Notes under the pieces: generated by a model | The model's database searches: none | What the model was told of the DNA's origin: nothing | Seen by the model: the letters and a program-made list of their open reading frames with translations, nothing else | Made by a program: the position numbers and the translations under genes | DNA from: Bacillus sp. EB600 | GTDB lineage: Bacteria > Bacillota > Bacilli > Bacillales > Cytobacillaceae | Direction of reading: 5' to 3' | Assembly (NCBI RefSeq): GCF_024494385.1 | Contig: NZ_JAEVLT010000024.1 | Coordinates: 1 to 64,000, forward strand | DNA: 64,000 nt | In this document: positions 41,881 through 55,071 of the stretch, one piece after another | Layout of the letters: the number at the start of each line of letters is the position of its first letter | Numbering within the stretch: the first letter of the stretch is position 1

Positions 41881-43962
41881 TTATTCACCTTTATTTTTTT
41901 TAATGATTTCTTCAGAAATTGACTTTGGCACATCCTCGTAGTGGTCAAAGTGCATGGAGAATACTCCACGTCCTTGAGTGCTAGAACGAAGTGCTGTTGC
42001 ATAACCAAACATTTCTGAAAGTGGAACCATAGAACGAACCACTTGTGCGTTACCGCGTGCTTCCATTCCTTCTACACGACCACGGCGAGAAGTAATTTGT
42101 CCCATGATATCCCCAAGGTATTCTTCAGGAATAACAACTTCTACTCTCATGATCGGTTCTAGGATTACTGGACTACACTTTGAAGCTGCGTTTTTAAGTG
42201 CCAATGATGCAGCAATTTTAAACGCCATTTCAGATGAGTCAACATCATGGTAAGATCCATCAAAAAGCCTTGCTTTAATATCAACCAACGGATAACCAGC
42301 AAGTACACCTCTTTGAAGGGCATCTTTTAACCCAGCTTCAACTGCAGGAATGTATTCACGTGGTACAACCCCACCGACAATACCATTTTCGAATTCGAAC
42401 CCTTTACCTTCTTCATTAGGTGAGAATTCGATCCAAACATCTCCGTATTGTCCGCGTCCACCAGATTGACGAGCAAACTTACCTTGTACTGATGCCGATG
42501 AACGGAATGTTTCACGGTAAGCAACCTGTGGAGCACCTACGTTTGCTTCAACCTTAAATTCACGGCGCATACGATCAACGATAATATCAAGGTGAAGTTC
42601 ACCCATACCAGCGATGATTGTTTGTCCAGTTTCCTGGTCTGTATGTGCACGGAACGTAGGATCTTCTTCTTGAAGCTTTTGCAAAGCTGTAGTCATTTTG
42701 TCTTGGTCTGCTTTTGATTTTGGCTCAACAGAAAGTTGAATAACCGGCTCAGGGAATACCATTGATTCTAAGATAACAAGGTTTTTCTCATCACATAAAG
42801 TGTCGCCAGTTGTTGTATCTTTTAAACCTACTGCAGCAGCAATATCACCTGCATATACCTTATCGATTTCGCGGCGGTGGTTTGCGTGCATTTGCAGGAT
42901 ACGGCCGATCCGCTCACGCTTGCCTTTAGTAGAGTTTTGAACATATGAACCAGAATCTAGAGTACCAGAGTAAACACGGAAGAATGTCAGTTTCCCAACA
43001 TATGGGTCCGTCATTACTTTAAATGCTAAAGCAGAGAAAGGCTCTTCGTCGCTGGAATGACGTTCAATTACAGCTTCTTCATCATCAGGCTCATGACCTT
43101 GAATAGAAGGTACGTCAAGTGGTGATGGAAGGTAGTCGATAACAGCATCAAGCATTAACTGAACACCTTTGTTTTTAAATGCAGATCCACAAATTACTGG
43201 GAAAAATTCTACACTAACGGTTGCCTTACGAATAGCAGCTTTAAGTTCTTCAACAGAGATTTCTTCTCCGCCAAGGTATTTTTCCATTAGCTCTTCATCT
43301 TTGTCAGCAACTGCTTCAAGCAATTTTTCACGATATTCGTCTGCTTGAGCTTTGTACTCTTCAGGAATATCTCTGACTTCGATATCTGTTCCGAGGTCAT
43401 TGGTGTAGAAGTGAGCTTTCATTTCTACTAAGTCAATGATTGCCTCAAACTGGTCTTCAGCACCAATTGGTAATTGAATAGCATGTGCATTCGCTTGCAA
43501 ACGATCATGAATTGTACCAACAGAATACAAGAAGTCAGCACCAATTTTATCCATTTTATTAACAAACACAATACGTGGTACGCCGTAAGTTGTTGCTTGA
43601 CGCCAAACTGTTTCCGTTTGGGGCTCAACACCTGACTGCGCATCTAGTACAGCTACTGCTCCATCAAGTACACGTAATGAACGTTCAACTTCTACTGTGA
43701 AGTCTACGTGTCCTGGGGTGTCAATAATGTTAACACGGTGGTTCTTCCATGCTGCAGTTGTTGCTGCAGAAGTAATTGTAATTCCACGTTCTTGTTCTTG
43801 TTCCATCCAGTCCATTTGTGACGCACCTTCATGCGTTTCACCGATCTTATGGATACGGCCTGTGTAATAAAGGACACGTTCAGTGGTAGTCGTTTTACCA
43901 GCATCAATGTGTGCCATGATACCAATATTACGAGTATTTTCCAAGGAGAACTCTCTAGCCAT
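41881..43962 (-). CDS. fusA: elongation factor G
   Basis: A 693-aa EF-G with G1 [21 protein letters not shown] and NKMD motifs followed by domains II-V, matching family length. It drives translocation. ATG with AAGGAGAAAG upstream. Follows rpsG after 143 nt. Confidence 0.98.
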   Translation of the reverse strand: MAREFSLENTRNIGIMAHIDAGKTTTTERVLYYTGRIHKIGETHEGASQMDWMEQEQERGITITSAATTAAWKNHRVNIIDTPGHVDFTVEVERSLRVLDGAVAVLDAQSGVEPQTETVWRQATTYGVPRIVFVNKMDKIGADFLYSVGTIHDRLQANAHAIQLPIGAEDQFEAIIDLVEMKAHFYTNDLGTDIEVRDIPEEYKAQADEYREKLLEAVADKDEELMEKYLGGEEISVEELKAAIRKATVSVEFFPVICGSAFKNKGVQLMLDAVIDYLPSPLDVPSIQGHEPDDEEAVIERHSSDEEPFSALAFKVMTDPYVGKLTFFRVYSGTLDSGSYVQNSTKGKRERIGRILQMHANHRREIDKVYAGDIAAAVGLKDTTTGDTLCDEKNLVILESMVFPEPVIQLSVEPKSKADQDKMTTALQKLQEEDPTFRAHTDQETGQTIIAGMGELHLDIIVDRMRREFKVEANVGAPQVAYRETFRSSASVQGKFARQSGGRGQYGDVWIEFSPNEEGKGFEFENGIVGGVVPREYIPAVEAGLKDALQRGVLAGYPLVDIKARLFDGSYHDVDSSEMAFKIAASLALKNAASKCSPVILEPIMRVEVVIPEEYLGDIMGQITSRRGRVEGMEARGNAQVVRSMVPLSEMFGYATALRSSTQGRGVFSMHFDHYEDVPKSISEEIIKKNKGE

Positions 43963-44105
43963 TTGGTCTTTCTCCTTCCTATGTTTAAGTGTTTTTAATT
44001 ACTATCAGAGAAGATTATACTTTTCTATGGTACATATGTAAAACTACGCCTCTGTCGCAGCCTTTAAGGCCCGACAAGCGGCGAGTTTCAAATATGGAGA
44101 TTACC

Positions 44106-44576
44106 TTACCAACGATAGTGTGCAAATGCTTTGTTGGCTTCAGCCATTTTATGTGTATCTTCACGTTTCTTAACAGATGCGCCAGTGTTATTAGCTGCAT
44201 CCATGATTTCGTTAGCTAAACGTTCTTCCATCGTTTTTTCTCCACGAAGACGTGAATAGTTAACTAACCAGCGAAGACCAAGCGTTGTGCGACGATCAGG
44301 ACGCACCTCAACTGGTACTTGGTAGTTTGCTCCACCTACGCGGCGAGCTCTTACCTCTAATACAGGCATAATATTCTTCATTGCTGCATCAAAAACTTCC
44401 ATTGGTTCTTTACCAGAACGTTCGCGAATTGTGTCGAATGCAGAATAAAGGATGTCTTGTGATTTTCCTCTTTTACCATCAATCATCATCTTGTTGATTA
44501 GGCGAGTTACCAACTTTGAATTATAAAGCGGATCAGGTAACACGTCTCTTTTTGCTACAGGACCTTTACGTGGCAT
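44106..44576 (-). CDS. rpsG: 30S ribosomal protein S7
   Basis: A 156-aa uS7 protein (start [20 protein letters not shown]) from the ATG at 44576, preceded by GGAGG; an in-frame ATG six codons earlier coincides with the ribosome site. It nucleates the 30S head. Confidence 0.97.
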   Translation of the reverse strand: MPRKGPVAKRDVLPDPLYNSKLVTRLINKMMIDGKRGKSQDILYSAFDTIRERSGKEPMEVFDAAMKNIMPVLEVRARRVGGANYQVPVEVRPDRRTTLGLRWLVNYSRLRGEKTMEERLANEIMDAANNTGASVKKREDTHKMAEANKAFAHYRW

Positions 44577-44613
44577 GTAATTTCCTCCTTTCAAAAAAGC
44601 TTCTATTTATTAA

Positions 44614-45051
<438 letters not shown>

Positions 45052-45140
45052 TCATTTTTTTCTAAGCCCACACATCCAGGTGGTTCATTTTTTTGCAAAA
45101 AACAAAGCCTTTGTAGAATTCGGTTCCACAAAAACAGTTT

Positions 45141-45389
45141 TTATCGGATAATTGCAACAGCTGCTGCACCAACTTCTATCCTACATGCCTTTCCAAGCTT
45201 TTTCATCGAATCAACATGTAAAACCGGAACGTTTATTTCGTGAGCATGTTTGATCAACTTACCCGTTACATTCGGATCTGCATCCTTTGCAACAACTAAC
45301 TCACTAACATGACCTTCCTTGAGTGCTTTGGCTGCTTGTTTTGTTCCTATAATAACTTTATTTGCCTGTAATACTTTTTCATAAGACAA
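45141..45389 (-). CDS. rplGB: L7Ae-family K-turn-binding protein (YbxF type)
   Basis: An 82-aa L7Ae/L30e-like protein with the VVAKDADP and AAAVAI motifs. Its B. subtilis relative binds RNA kink-turns; the cellular role is not settled. The start is TTG with GGAGG 9 nt upstream. It is the first gene of the str operon and lies just after a strong promoter. Confidence 0.9.
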   Translation of the reverse strand: MSYEKVLQANKVIIGTKQAAKALKEGHVSELVVAKDADPNVTGKLIKHAHEINVPVLHVDSMKKLGKACRIEVGAAAVAIIR

Positions 45390-45433
45390 CCTTCATATCC
45401 TCCAAAGTATCAGGTGAATGAAGCACCTTTGAT

Positions 45434-45462
45434 ATATTAACATTTCTAATCCAACATGTCAA
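45434..45462 (-). promoter_or_regulatory. str operon promoter
   Basis: A perfect -35 TTGACA (45457-45462) and a -10 TAATAT (45434-45439), 17 bp apart on the minus strand. A small hairpin (AGGTG...CACCT) follows within the leader of the L7Ae-like gene. Confidence 0.8.
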
Positions 45463-45504
45463 ATAAATCATAAACTTTTTTTGTCACATGCAGATCTTTT
45501 CTTT

Positions 45505-45542
45505 AAAATGCGGTGCCTGCCTTGCTAGCAAGCACCGCTGAG
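45505..45542 (-). terminator. rpoC terminator
   Basis: Minus-strand hairpin with arms GCGGTGC and GCACCGC plus inner pairs, followed by ATTTTAAAG, directly after the rpoC stop codon. Confidence 0.7.
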
Positions 45543-45546
45543 TTTA

Positions 45547-48500
45547 TTAATCAGTCATTGTAACTGTTTCTTCAGAAGTTGTATCCCGTAGAACAGGTTC
45601 AGCCTTGCGATAGCGCTGCATACCAGTACCAGCTGGAACAAGCTTTCCGATAATAACATTTTCTTTCAAACCAAGAAGCTCATCACGTTTTCCTTTAATA
45701 GCTGCATCAGTAAGAACTCTTGTTGTTTCCTGGAAGGAAGCAGCAGATAAGAAGGAATCTGTTTCAAGCGATGCTTTCGTAATACCTAACAATACAGGTC
45801 GTCCAGTTGCCGGCATCTTACCAGCTAACAAGGCTTTTTCATTTGCATCGGTAAATTGGTGAATATCCAGTAGTGTACCAGGAAGTACATCTGTATCACC
45901 TGCATCAATGACACGGACTTTACGAAGCATTTGCCGTACCATAACTTCAATGTGCTTATCGCCAATTTCAACCCCTTGCATACGGTAAACCTTTTGAACT
46001 TCACGCAGCAAGTATTCTTGAACAGCGCCAACATCTCTTACTTTAATTAATTCTTTAGGGTCAATTGATCCTTCTGTTAATTCCTCACCACGATCCACAT
46101 GATCGTTAACAGCTACTCTTAATCTTGAGGTGTAAGGAGCGGTATAAGTCCGTGATTCCACTTCACCTTGAACAACAATTTCGTGCTGACGATCGCGACC
46201 CTCATTGATCCCAACAACGACCCCATCAATTTCAGAAATAACTGCGACCCCTTTTGGATTACGGGCTTCGAAAATTTCTTGAATACGCGGTAAACCTTGA
46301 GTAATATCGTCTCCCGCAACACCGCCTGTATGGAACGTACGCATGGTTAACTGTGTACCAGGTTCTCCAATAGATTGAGCAGCAATAATACCAACTGCTT
46401 CACCCACTTCAACTTCCTGACCAGTTGCCAAGTTACGACCATAGCATTTCTTACATACACCATGGCGTGTATTACAAGTAAACGCTGAGCGAATATTTAC
46501 TTCTTCAATTCCTAATCCAACAATATACTCAGCTAAATCCTCAGTAATTAACCCATTCTCAGGTACAATTACTTCTTTTGTCTCAGGGTGTTTAATCGCT
46601 CTGCGAGCATATCGGCCAATTAAACGTTCATCTAAGGCCTCGATAACTTCATTTCCCTCTTTTAAAGCTCTAATTAACAAGCCACGATCGGTTCCGCAAT
46701 CTTCTTCCCGAATAATAACATCCTGTGCCACATCAACAAGCCGGCGTGTTAAATAACCAGAGTCCGCTGTCTTCAAGGCTGTATCAGCAAGACCTTTACG
46801 AGCACCGTGAGTCGAAATAAAGTATTCTAACACGGTTAATCCTTCACGGAAACTTGATTTGATCGGCAACTCAATAATCCGTCCTGCCGGGTTAGCCATC
46901 AATCCGCGCATACCAGCAAGTTGAGTAAAGTTTGATGCATTACCACGGGCACCTGAATCACTCATCATAAAGATTGGGTTCGATTTATTCAACGAGTTCA
47001 TCAACTTACCTTGAATCGTATCTTTCGCCTGACTCCATATCGATATAACACGATCATAGCGTTCATCTTCGGTAATTAAACCACGTCTGAATTGTTTCAT
47101 GACATTGTCCACTTTATGTTGAGCCTCATGAAGAATTTCCTGTTTTTCACCCAAAACGACGATATCTGCTACCCCAACTGTAATACCAGCTTTTGTTGAA
47201 TAGGCAAATCCAAGATCCTTCATACGGTCAAGCATTTTAGACGTTTCCGTAATTTTGAAACGTTTGAAAACTTCTGCAATGATATTCCCAAGAATTTTCT
47301 TTTTAAATGGATCGACGAGTGGCATTCCTTTAATTCGAGCTACAACGTCTTCCCCTTTTTCAACAAAGTACTTCTCAGGTGTTTTCACTTCTAAATTATC
47401 TCTAGTTGGTTCGTTGATATACGGAAATGACTTTGGCAAAATTTCATTAAAAATAAGCTTACCAACTGTTGTAATCAACAATTTGCTATTTTGTTCTTCA
47501 GTAAAGGTCTCGTTTTTTAATGAACCCGCATGGACAGCAACCCTACTGTGGAAGTGGACATAGCCATTATGATAGGCAATCATAGCTTCATTTATATCTT
47601 TAAAGATCATACCTTCACCGACTGCGCCTTCTCTTTCTAGGGTTAGGTAATAGTTACCAAGCACCATATCCTGTGAAGGTGTAACAACCGGTTTACCATC
47701 TTTAGGGTTCAAAATATTTTGTGCTGCAAGCATAAGTAAACGGGCTTCAGCCTGTGCTTCTGATGAAAGCGGTACGTGAACAGCCATTTGGTCTCCATCA
47801 AAGTCAGCATTATATGCTGTACATACAAGTGGATGAAGACGAATTGCACGTCCCTCTACAATTGTAGGTTCAAATGCCTGAATTCCCAATCTGTGAAGTG
47901 TAGGGGCACGGTTTAAGAGAACCGGATGTTCTTTAATAACATCTTCAAGGACATCCCAAACCTCAGGTGAAAGCCGTTCAATTTTCCGCTTTGCAGATTT
48001 AATGTTATGTGCTAAGCCCTTTTCGACTAATTCCTTCATCACAAATGGTTTGAACAGTTCAATTGCCATTTCTTTAGGCAGTCCGCACTGATACATCTTT
48101 AGGTTCGGTCCAACAACGATAACAGAACGTCCGGAATAGTCAACACGTTTTCCAAGCAAGTTTTGACGGAAACGGCCTTGTTTCCCTTTTAACATATGGG
48201 AAAGTGACTTTAATGGTCGGTTACCAGGACCTGTTACAGGACGACCGCGGCGGCCATTATCAATCAAAGCATCGACTGCTTCCTGTAGCATCCGCTTTTC
48301 GTTTTGGACGATTATGCTTGGAGCACCAAGGTCTAATAAACGTTTTAAACGATTATTACGATTAATAACACGACGATAAAGATCGTTCAAATCAGATGTT
48401 GCGAATCTGCCGCCATCTAATTGAACCATCGGACGAAGTTCAGGTGGAATAACAGGAAGAACATCTAGAATCATCCACGAAGGTTCATTTCCTGAACTAC

Positions 48501-49149
48501 GGAATGCTTCTATAACCTCAAGTCGTTTAATGGCACGTGTACGGCGCTGACCTTGGGCAGTTTTCAGTTCTTCTTTTAAGAAATCAGCTTCTTTATCTAA
48601 GTCGATATCAGAAAGCAGCTTTTTAATTGCTTCAGCACCCATTGATGCTTGAAATTTACTACCGTATTTATCACGATATGCACGATATTCTTTTTCAGAT
48701 AAAAGCTGCTTCTTTTCCAAAGCAGTGTCTCCAGATTCGGTTACAACATAGGATGCAAAGTAAATAATTTCTTCCAATGCACGAGGAGACATGTCTAAAA
48801 CCAGTCCCATTCGGCTCGGAATTCCTTTAAAGTACCAAATATGTGATACAGGTGCCGCTAATTCAATATGGCCCATGCGTTCACGACGAACCTTCGCCCG
48901 CGTTACTTCTACACCGCATCGGTCACAGACTACACCTTTATAACGAACACGTTTATACTTTCCGCAATGGCATTCCCAATCCTTAGTTGGACCAAAAATT
49001 CTTTCACAGAATAAGCCATCCTTTTCAGGCTTTAATGTACGATAGTTAATGGTTTCCGGTTTTTTCACTTCACCGAATGACCATGAACGGATTTTATCTG
49101 GTGATGCAAGGCCGATTTTCATATACTCAAAATTATTAACATCCAGCAA
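45547..49149 (-). CDS. rpoC: RNA polymerase beta-prime subunit
   Basis: A 1200-aa beta-prime subunit with the N-terminal zinc ribbon ([20 protein letters not shown]), the catalytic NADFDGD Mg site, and the second zinc site in the C-terminal half ([13 protein letters not shown]). The start is TTG with GGGAGG 8 nt upstream. It follows rpoB after a 195-bp gap filled by a GC-rich repeat-like element. Confidence 0.98.
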   Translation of the reverse strand: MLDVNNFEYMKIGLASPDKIRSWSFGEVKKPETINYRTLKPEKDGLFCERIFGPTKDWECHCGKYKRVRYKGVVCDRCGVEVTRAKVRRERMGHIELAAPVSHIWYFKGIPSRMGLVLDMSPRALEEIIYFASYVVTESGDTALEKKQLLSEKEYRAYRDKYGSKFQASMGAEAIKKLLSDIDLDKEADFLKEELKTAQGQRRTRAIKRLEVIEAFRSSGNEPSWMILDVLPVIPPELRPMVQLDGGRFATSDLNDLYRRVINRNNRLKRLLDLGAPSIIVQNEKRMLQEAVDALIDNGRRGRPVTGPGNRPLKSLSHMLKGKQGRFRQNLLGKRVDYSGRSVIVVGPNLKMYQCGLPKEMAIELFKPFVMKELVEKGLAHNIKSAKRKIERLSPEVWDVLEDVIKEHPVLLNRAPTLHRLGIQAFEPTIVEGRAIRLHPLVCTAYNADFDGDQMAVHVPLSSEAQAEARLLMLAAQNILNPKDGKPVVTPSQDMVLGNYYLTLEREGAVGEGMIFKDINEAMIAYHNGYVHFHSRVAVHAGSLKNETFTEEQNSKLLITTVGKLIFNEILPKSFPYINEPTRDNLEVKTPEKYFVEKGEDVVARIKGMPLVDPFKKKILGNIIAEVFKRFKITETSKMLDRMKDLGFAYSTKAGITVGVADIVVLGEKQEILHEAQHKVDNVMKQFRRGLITEDERYDRVISIWSQAKDTIQGKLMNSLNKSNPIFMMSDSGARGNASNFTQLAGMRGLMANPAGRIIELPIKSSFREGLTVLEYFISTHGARKGLADTALKTADSGYLTRRLVDVAQDVIIREEDCGTDRGLLIRALKEGNEVIEALDERLIGRYARRAIKHPETKEVIVPENGLITEDLAEYIVGLGIEEVNIRSAFTCNTRHGVCKKCYGRNLATGQEVEVGEAVGIIAAQSIGEPGTQLTMRTFHTGGVAGDDITQGLPRIQEIFEARNPKGVAVISEIDGVVVGINEGRDRQHEIVVQGEVESRTYTAPYTSRLRVAVNDHVDRGEELTEGSIDPKELIKVRDVGAVQEYLLREVQKVYRMQGVEIGDKHIEVMVRQMLRKVRVIDAGDTDVLPGTLLDIHQFTDANEKALLAGKMPATGRPVLLGITKASLETDSFLSAASFQETTRVLTDAAIKGKRDELLGLKENVIIGKLVPAGTGMQRYRKAEPVLRDTTSEETVTMTD

Positions 49150-49200
49150 GGGGCCTACCTCCCTTTTGATCTCAGGTTTTACCCTTAATACGAAAAGCGC

Positions 49201-49341
49201 GTCTAGCGTTTATACTTTCTTATCTGTTGAAAAAGCGCAAGCGCACGGCCAACCCCTGGTGTAAGTCGAAATCAGCAGGAGGAATTCTTAGCCTTCTGAT
49301 TGATTTGGCTTAGTCCCCGAGGGGCTGTGCGCAGCAGCTAA
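49201..49341. repeat. GC-rich intergenic repeat-like element between rpoB and rpoC
   Basis: This gap holds a GCGTCTAGCG start, AAAAAGCGCAAGCGC and the hairpin-forming CAGCAGGAGG...CCTTCTGATTG and CCCCGAGGGG segments. The composition and the GTCTAGC/GCGC theme resemble the elements near 57.2 and 62.5 kb, but the sequence is not the same family copy. The rpoB-rpoC transcript has to read through it. Confidence 0.55.
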
Positions 49342-49344
49342 AAT

Positions 49345-52300
49345 TTACTCTTTTGTACCAACCTTTTCTGATTCAAGGTTATGTGATTCTGGAGCAATGT
49401 TTAATGTGTCGACTTGCTGCAACTCTTCTTCATCATCCAAGTCACGCATTTCGATTTCTTCTTCATCGCCGGACAAGATCTTCACATCCAACCCAAGACT
49501 TTGGAGTTCTTTAATTAAAACCTTGAATGATTCAGGAACACCTGGTTCCGGAACATTTTCACCTTTTACAATTGCTTCATATGTTTTAACACGACCAACA
49601 ACGTCATCTGATTTAACAGTCAAGATTTCTTGAAGAGTATAGGCAGCTCCATATGCTTCAAGTGCCCAAACCTCCATCTCACCGAATCGTTGACCACCAA
49701 ATTGAGCTTTACCGCCGAGTGGCTGCTGTGTAACAAGTGAGTAAGGTCCAGTTGAACGAGCATGAAGCTTATCATCAACCATGTGTGCTAGTTTAATCAT
49801 GTACATAACACCGACAGAAATACGATTATCAAACGGTTCACCAGTGCGGCCGTCATAAAGAATCGTTTTCGCATCACGCGCCATGCCAGCTTCTTCAATC
49901 GTAGCCCAAACATCTTCTTCACGCGCTCCATCAAATACTGGTGTTGCAACATGAATACCAAGTGCTCTTGCAGCCATACCAAGGTGGAGTTCCAATACCT
50001 GGCCAATGTTCATCCGTGATGGTACACCTAGTGGGTTTAACATAATATCGACTGGTGTGCCGTCTGGAAGAAATGGCATATCCTCTTCAGGTAAGATCCG
50101 GGAAATTACCCCTTTATTACCATGCCGTCCTGCCATTTTATCGCCTTGATGAATTTTACGTTTTTGAACAATATAAACGCGGACTAATTGATTTACGCCC
50201 GGTGGCAGTTCATCACCGTCTTCACGGTTAAATACTTTAACATCATGGACAATCCCGCCGCCGCCATGAGGAACACGAAGCGATGTATTACGTACTTCTC
50301 TGGCCTTTTCACCAAAGATAGCATGAAGGAGACGCTCTTCAGCTGTGAGCTCTGTTACACCTTTAGGGGTCACTTTACCAACAAGCAGATCCCCGTCTTT
50401 TACTTCCGCACCAATCCGGATAATTCCACGCTCATCAAGATTACGAAGAGCATCTTCACCCACGTTTGGAATATCTCGTGTAATTTCTTCAGGTCCGAGC
50501 TTTGTATCACGAGATTCTGATTCATATTCTTCAATATGGATCGATGTATATACATCATCTTTTACAAGACGTTCACTCATGATAATAGCATCCTCGTAGT
50601 TGTAACCATTCCATGTCATAAAGGCAACCAACACATTACGTCCTAGTGCAAGCTCACCTTTTTCCATTGAAGGTCCGTCACCAAGGACTTCACCTTTAAC
50701 AACTCTGTCGCCAACACTTACGATTGGACGCTGATTATAACAGGTCCCCTGGTTTGAACGAACAAATTTTAACATTTTATATTTGTCGAGATCACCTTTT
50801 ACTTCTTGACCATCGACTTCAATAATCTGACGCACCCAAACCTCACGAGCTTCAACATGTTCAACAATACCCGGACGTTTACAAATAACAGCAGCGCCAG
50901 AGTCTTTTGCCGATACATATTCCATACCCGTACCAACGCGTGGTGCTTCTGGTTCCATTAATGGAACTGCTTGTCGTTGCATGTTTGCACCCATCAACGC
51001 ACGGTTTGAGTCATCATTTTCAAGGAACGGAATACAAGCTGTTGCAGCCGAAACGACTTGCTTTGGCGAAACATCCATATAGTCAATGCGTTCACGTCTT
51101 ACAACAGTGTTTTCGCCACGGAAACGGGCAACTACATCTTCGTCAAGGAATGAACCGTCCTCATCAAGACGGGAGTTTGCTTGTGCAACAACATAGTTAT
51201 CTTCCTCATCAGCAGTTAAATAATCGATCCGTTCTGTCACTTTACCAGTTTCAGGATCGATCCGACGATAAGGAGTCTCAATAAAACCGAAACGGTTAAC
51301 TTTTGCATAAGATGATAATGAATTTATCAACCCAATGTTCGGACCTTCTGGTGTTTCAATTGGACACATCCGGCCGTAGTGTGAATAGTGAACGTCACGC
51401 ACTTCCATTCCAGCGCGTTCACGTGTTAATCCACCCGGTCCTAATGCAGATAAACGACGCTTGTGAGTTAACTCGGCAAGCGGATTTGTCTGATCCATAA
51501 ATTGGGATAACTGCGAGCTACCAAAGAATTCTTTGATTGAAGCAATAACAGGACGGATATTAATTAATTGCTGTGGTGTAATGGTTGCTGTGTCTTGAAT
51601 CGACATTCTTTCACGAACAACACGTTCCATCCGTGATAAACCGATCCGGAATTGATTTTGCAGCAATTCACCTACAGAACGCAAACGTCTGTTTCCCAAA
51701 TGGTCGATATCATCTGTATCACCAACACCATGTAGTAAGTCAAAGAAATAACTGATTGATGCAATAATATCAGCATGGGTTATATTTTTTATTGGCTCAG
51801 GAACATATGCGTTCCCGATTACATTAATGACTTTTTCATTCTCATCATTTGGAGCGTAGATTTTTATATTTTGTAAAACAATATCTTCATCTACGACGCC
51901 TCCAGCTGGATGGTAACTAGCAAAATTAATATTTTTTTCAAGTGCAGGTAAAATTCGATCCAAATTACGACGATCAAGGATTGTTCCTTTTTCAGCAATA
52001 ATCTCCCCTGTTTCAGGATCAACAAGCGATTCAGCCAGACGCTGATTAAATAAGCGATTTTTTATATGAAGCTTTTTATTGATCTTGTATCGACCAACAC
52101 TAGCTAAATCATAGCGTTTTGGGTCAAAAAATCTGGAAACCAATAAACTTTTCGCATTATCAACCGTTGGCGGTTCACCCGGGCGCAGACGCTCATAGAT
52201 TTCAAGTAGCGCTTTTTCTACACTTTCGGTGTTATCCTTTTCCAGCGTGTTCCGAAGATACTCGTTATCCCCAATCAGTTCTATGATTTCTTGATCAGAT

Positions 52301-52905
52301 CCGAAACCAAGAGAACGCAAAAGAACCGTAACGGGCAGTTTCCGAGTACGATCGATTCTGACATATACGACGTCTTTGGCGTCTGTTTCATATTCAAGCC
52401 AAGCGCCGCGGTTCGGAATCACAGTAGCAGTAAATCCTCTTTTTCCGTTCTTATCTAGTTTTCCACTGAAATAAACACTTGGGGAACGTACTAACTGAGA
52501 AACAATAACACGTTCTGCACCATTAATGACAAACGTACCTGTTTCCGTCATAAGTGGGAAATCACCCATAAAGACGTCCTGGTCTTTTACTTCACCGGTT
52601 TCTTTGTTCACAAGACGCACTTTTACTCTTAACGGTGCGGAATATGTAACGTCCCGTTCTTTTGATTCCTCAACTGAATACTTTGGTTCGCCAAGGCTGT
52701 AATCAATAAATTCTAGAGATAGGTTACCAGTAAAGTCCTCAATTGGTGAAATGTCCTGGAACATCTCACGCAAACCTTCATCAAGAAACCATTGATATGA
52801 AGAGGTTTGAATTTCAATTAGATTTGGTAATTCTAAAACTTCACTGATTCGTGCGTAACTCCTGCGTTGGCGGTGTCGTCCATACTGAACAAGTTGACCT
52901 GTCAA
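49345..52905 (-). CDS. rpoB: RNA polymerase beta subunit
   Basis: An 1186-aa beta subunit from the TTG at 52905 (AGGGG 8 nt upstream), giving the [15 protein letters not shown] start used in B. subtilis; an upstream GTG at 52914 would overlap the ribosome site. The rifampicin region ([19 protein letters not shown]...[10 protein letters not shown]) is wild type at the usual resistance positions. The C-terminal tail is acidic. Confidence 0.98.
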   Translation of the reverse strand: MTGQLVQYGRHRQRRSYARISEVLELPNLIEIQTSSYQWFLDEGLREMFQDISPIEDFTGNLSLEFIDYSLGEPKYSVEESKERDVTYSAPLRVKVRLVNKETGEVKDQDVFMGDFPLMTETGTFVINGAERVIVSQLVRSPSVYFSGKLDKNGKRGFTATVIPNRGAWLEYETDAKDVVYVRIDRTRKLPVTVLLRSLGFGSDQEIIELIGDNEYLRNTLEKDNTESVEKALLEIYERLRPGEPPTVDNAKSLLVSRFFDPKRYDLASVGRYKINKKLHIKNRLFNQRLAESLVDPETGEIIAEKGTILDRRNLDRILPALEKNINFASYHPAGGVVDEDIVLQNIKIYAPNDENEKVINVIGNAYVPEPIKNITHADIIASISYFFDLLHGVGDTDDIDHLGNRRLRSVGELLQNQFRIGLSRMERVVRERMSIQDTATITPQQLINIRPVIASIKEFFGSSQLSQFMDQTNPLAELTHKRRLSALGPGGLTRERAGMEVRDVHYSHYGRMCPIETPEGPNIGLINSLSSYAKVNRFGFIETPYRRIDPETGKVTERIDYLTADEEDNYVVAQANSRLDEDGSFLDEDVVARFRGENTVVRRERIDYMDVSPKQVVSAATACIPFLENDDSNRALMGANMQRQAVPLMEPEAPRVGTGMEYVSAKDSGAAVICKRPGIVEHVEAREVWVRQIIEVDGQEVKGDLDKYKMLKFVRSNQGTCYNQRPIVSVGDRVVKGEVLGDGPSMEKGELALGRNVLVAFMTWNGYNYEDAIIMSERLVKDDVYTSIHIEEYESESRDTKLGPEEITRDIPNVGEDALRNLDERGIIRIGAEVKDGDLLVGKVTPKGVTELTAEERLLHAIFGEKAREVRNTSLRVPHGGGGIVHDVKVFNREDGDELPPGVNQLVRVYIVQKRKIHQGDKMAGRHGNKGVISRILPEEDMPFLPDGTPVDIMLNPLGVPSRMNIGQVLELHLGMAARALGIHVATPVFDGAREEDVWATIEEAGMARDAKTILYDGRTGEPFDNRISVGVMYMIKLAHMVDDKLHARSTGPYSLVTQQPLGGKAQFGGQRFGEMEVWALEAYGAAYTLQEILTVKSDDVVGRVKTYEAIVKGENVPEPGVPESFKVLIKELQSLGLDVKILSGDEEEIEMRDLDDEEELQQVDTLNIAPESHNLESEKVGTKE

Positions 52906-52980
52906 CTGATTCACCCCTCAAATCAAGCGTATTAAGTAAATCTATTGCGTCCTTTGGAAGGAATATTTATCCCCTTCATA

Positions 52981-53020
52981 GGACAAAAAGAAAAAGGGTT
53001 TTTTAACTCAAAAACCACAT
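52981..53020 (-). terminator. possible attenuator in the rpoB leader
   Basis: On the minus strand GGTTTTT-GAGTTA-AAAAACC folds as a hairpin and is followed by CTTTTTCTTTTTG. It lies between the rpoB promoter and the start codon, so it could act as a leader terminator rather than as the end of ybxB. Confidence 0.5.
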
Positions 53021-53129
53021 TTTCACATTCTGACTATTATTTTGTCATCTTTTCCTTATTATACCTATTTTATACCTTTATTATAGCTATAAAGGAATAA
53101 TTCGGAAATTAATATCTTGGCATTTTATA

Positions 53130-53158
53130 ATAATAACACAGCGAAAACATTGAGTCAA
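53130..53158 (-). promoter_or_regulatory. rpoB promoter
   Basis: A -35 TTGACT (53153-53158) and a -10 TATTAT (53130-53135) with 17-bp spacing just after the methyltransferase gene. Further TATAAT-like boxes lie downstream. Confidence 0.65.
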
Positions 53159-53159
53159 A

Positions 53160-53759
53160 TTATTTCACTGATTTTATGATAAAATAGCCTTTTTCCTTAT
53201 CAACCGTTTCCACTTTAGAAAACATTTCTTTAAGTTTTTCAAGTGCAGAGGGTGCGCCCTGCTTCTTTTGAATTACAACCCATAATTCACCATTTTGTTT
53301 AAGATGTTCATAGCTTTGTTCAAAAATCTCGTGAACTACCTTCTTTCCCGCTCTAATAGGAGGATTTGTTAGGATCGCCGCGAAGTCTTTGTCCGCTATA
53401 TTTAAAAGTCGGTCACTCTCGTAAATCTTTACATTTGAAACATGATTTTGTTCGGCATTTTCCTTCGCCAGCTGAATTGCACGTTCATTCACATCTATCA
53501 AATGTACAGAGCGATGTTGATCCATTTTCGCAACGGAAAGACCAATCGGCCCGTAGCCGCAGCCTACATCTAAAAGCGGTCCCTCCAGCTCAGGTAGTTG
53601 AAAGGCTTCTATCAATAATCGCGAACCAAAATCAACTTCTCTTTTGGAAAAAACACCATTATCTGTTTTAAATCGAAAATGGAAACTTTTTAGAGTGAAG
53701 TCCCAATACTTTGGATCACTTTCCACCTTTTGTGTACGGGAATAATAGTGTTCTGACAT
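53160..53759 (-). CDS. ybxB: RsmC-like class I SAM methyltransferase (YbxB)
   Basis: A 199-aa methyltransferase with SAM-binding motif LLDVGCGYGPIG near residue 63 and catalytic NPPI near residue 132, as in RsmC/RlmG N2-guanine RNA methyltransferases. It is shorter than E. coli RsmC because the N-terminal duplicate domain is absent. The exact rRNA target is not shown by sequence. It sits between rplL and rpoB, as in B. subtilis. Confidence 0.85.
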   Translation of the reverse strand: MSEHYYSRTQKVESDPKYWDFTLKSFHFRFKTDNGVFSKREVDFGSRLLIEAFQLPELEGPLLDVGCGYGPIGLSVAKMDQHRSVHLIDVNERAIQLAKENAEQNHVSNVKIYESDRLLNIADKDFAAILTNPPIRAGKKVVHEIFEQSYEHLKQNGELWVVIQKKQGAPSALEKLKEMFSKVETVDKEKGYFIIKSVK

Positions 53760-53868
53760 AGATTCACCTCCGGAAGTGAGTAGAATATGAAGGAAAATTG
53801 AGGATTAACATATTTGGGTAAGCAAGGTTTCATCTTGCAATAATCATCATAGCTAAATTAGTATAGCC

Positions 53869-53903
53869 AAAAAAAAGCCCGCTTAAGCAGCGAGCCTTTT
53901 TGT
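53869..53903 (-). terminator. terminator after rplL
   Basis: Minus-strand hairpin AAAGGCTCGCTGCTTAAGCGGGCTTT followed by TTTTTGG. It ends most rplJ-rplL transcripts before the methyltransferase gene. Confidence 0.85.
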
Positions 53904-53910
53904 ATAGAAA

Positions 53911-54270
53911 TTACTTAACTTCAACGTTAGCTCCAACTTCTTCAAGTTTAGCTTTAGCTGCTTCAGCATCTTCTTTAGAAACGCCTTCTTTAATAGCTTT
54001 TGGAGCGTTGTCTACAAGATCTTTTGCTTCTTTAAGTCCAAGGCCTGTAAGTTCACGAACAACCTTGATAACTTTAATTTTTTGGTCGCCAGCGCTAGCT
54101 AGGACTACGTCAAACTCAGTTTGCTCTTCAACAGCAGCAACAGCTACGCCACCCATTGCTACAGGAGCAGCAGCAGTTACGCCGAATTCTTCTTCGATTG
54201 CTTTTACTAGATCGTTAAGTTCTAAAACAGTCATATTTTTAACTGCTTCAATGATTTGTTCTTTAGTCAT
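53911..54270 (-). CDS. rplL: 50S ribosomal protein L7/L12
   Basis: A 119-aa bL12 stalk protein with an N-terminal dimerisation domain, an Ala-rich hinge (about 33-50) and the C-terminal factor-binding domain ([12 protein letters not shown]). ATG with GGAGG upstream. Follows rplJ after 105 nt. Confidence 0.98.
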   Translation of the reverse strand: MTKEQIIEAVKNMTVLELNDLVKAIEEEFGVTAAAPVAMGGVAVAAVEEQTEFDVVLASAGDQKIKVIKVVRELTGLGLKEAKDLVDNAPKAIKEGVSKEDAEAAKAKLEEVGANVEVK

Positions 54271-54375
54271 GGTTAATTTCCTCCTTAATTATGGTTCGGT
54301 TTATTCTAAATTGCGATTTAATCGCCCAGCTCCAGGCCATATGTCAATAACCAGGTGCTTCGATTTTCCGTTAAC

Positions 54376-54876
54376 TTACGCGCCTTGTTCTTCTTTTTGG
54401 TCTGCAACAGCTTTTGCAGCAAGAGCAAGATTGCGAATTGGTGCTTGCAGTACGCTGAGTAGCATAGAAAGTAAGCCTTCGCGTGAAGGTAGTTCAGCAA
54501 GAGCTTTAACCTCTTCAACGGATGCGATGTTACCTTCGATTACACCTGCTTTTAATTCAAGTGCCTCGTGTTTTTTTGCAAAATCATTTAAGATTTTAGC
54601 TGGCGCTACAACATCCTCATTACTGAATGCAATGGCGTTTGGACCAGTTAAAGCTTCATTTAAACCCTTAAGTTCTGCAGCCTCTGCAGCACGGCGGGTC
54701 ATTGAATTTTTGTAAACCTTAAAATCAATACCTGCTTCACGAAGCTGTTTACGAAGTTCAGTAACTTCAGCAACAGTTAGTCCACGATAGTCAACTACGA
54801 TTGTAGATTTGCTTGCTTTAAATTTATCAGCAATTTCTTCTACGATTAGTTTCTTTTGTTCGATTGCACTGCTCAT
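54376..54876 (-). CDS. rplJ: 50S ribosomal protein L10
   Basis: A 166-aa uL10 stalk base protein (start [19 protein letters not shown]) from the ATG at 54876 with AGGAGG upstream; the frame is open further but that part is the leader. The L10-L12 complex is the likely autoregulator of this operon through the leader. Confidence 0.97.
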   Translation of the reverse strand: MSSAIEQKKLIVEEIADKFKASKSTIVVDYRGLTVAEVTELRKQLREAGIDFKVYKNSMTRRAAEAAELKGLNEALTGPNAIAFSNEDVVAPAKILNDFAKKHEALELKAGVIEGNIASVEEVKALAELPSREGLLSMLLSVLQAPIRNLALAAKAVADQKEEQGA

Positions 54877-54916
54877 TCTTACACCTCCTGTAGATTCTCT
54901 ACATTCATACCTAACA

Positions 54917-55060
54917 ATTAAAAACCTCCATATCCGAACAGACATGGAGGCGGCATACAATAGTGTCAAACATTAAAGCAATTCTATCGCATTACCTCGG
55001 CAGGGAATTAAGCACTTTAAAGCACCTGCTGTCTACGGTACAAATGAGTATTTATTTAAA
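54917..55060 (-). promoter_or_regulatory. L10 leader with terminator hairpin
   Basis: The rplJ leader contains the elements of the Bacillus L10 leader: GACAGCAGG...CCCTGCC pairing and a terminator-like hairpin (CCTCCATGTC...GATATGGAGG followed by TTTTTAATTG, 54917-54950). In this family L10(L12)4 binding favours termination. Confidence 0.75.
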
Positions 55061-55071
55061 CAACAAAATAT

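Noticed and set aside
45411..45428. K-turn operator for autoregulation by the L7Ae-like protein
   Set aside because: Only a simple short hairpin is seen; the tandem G-A pairs of a kink-turn are not present.
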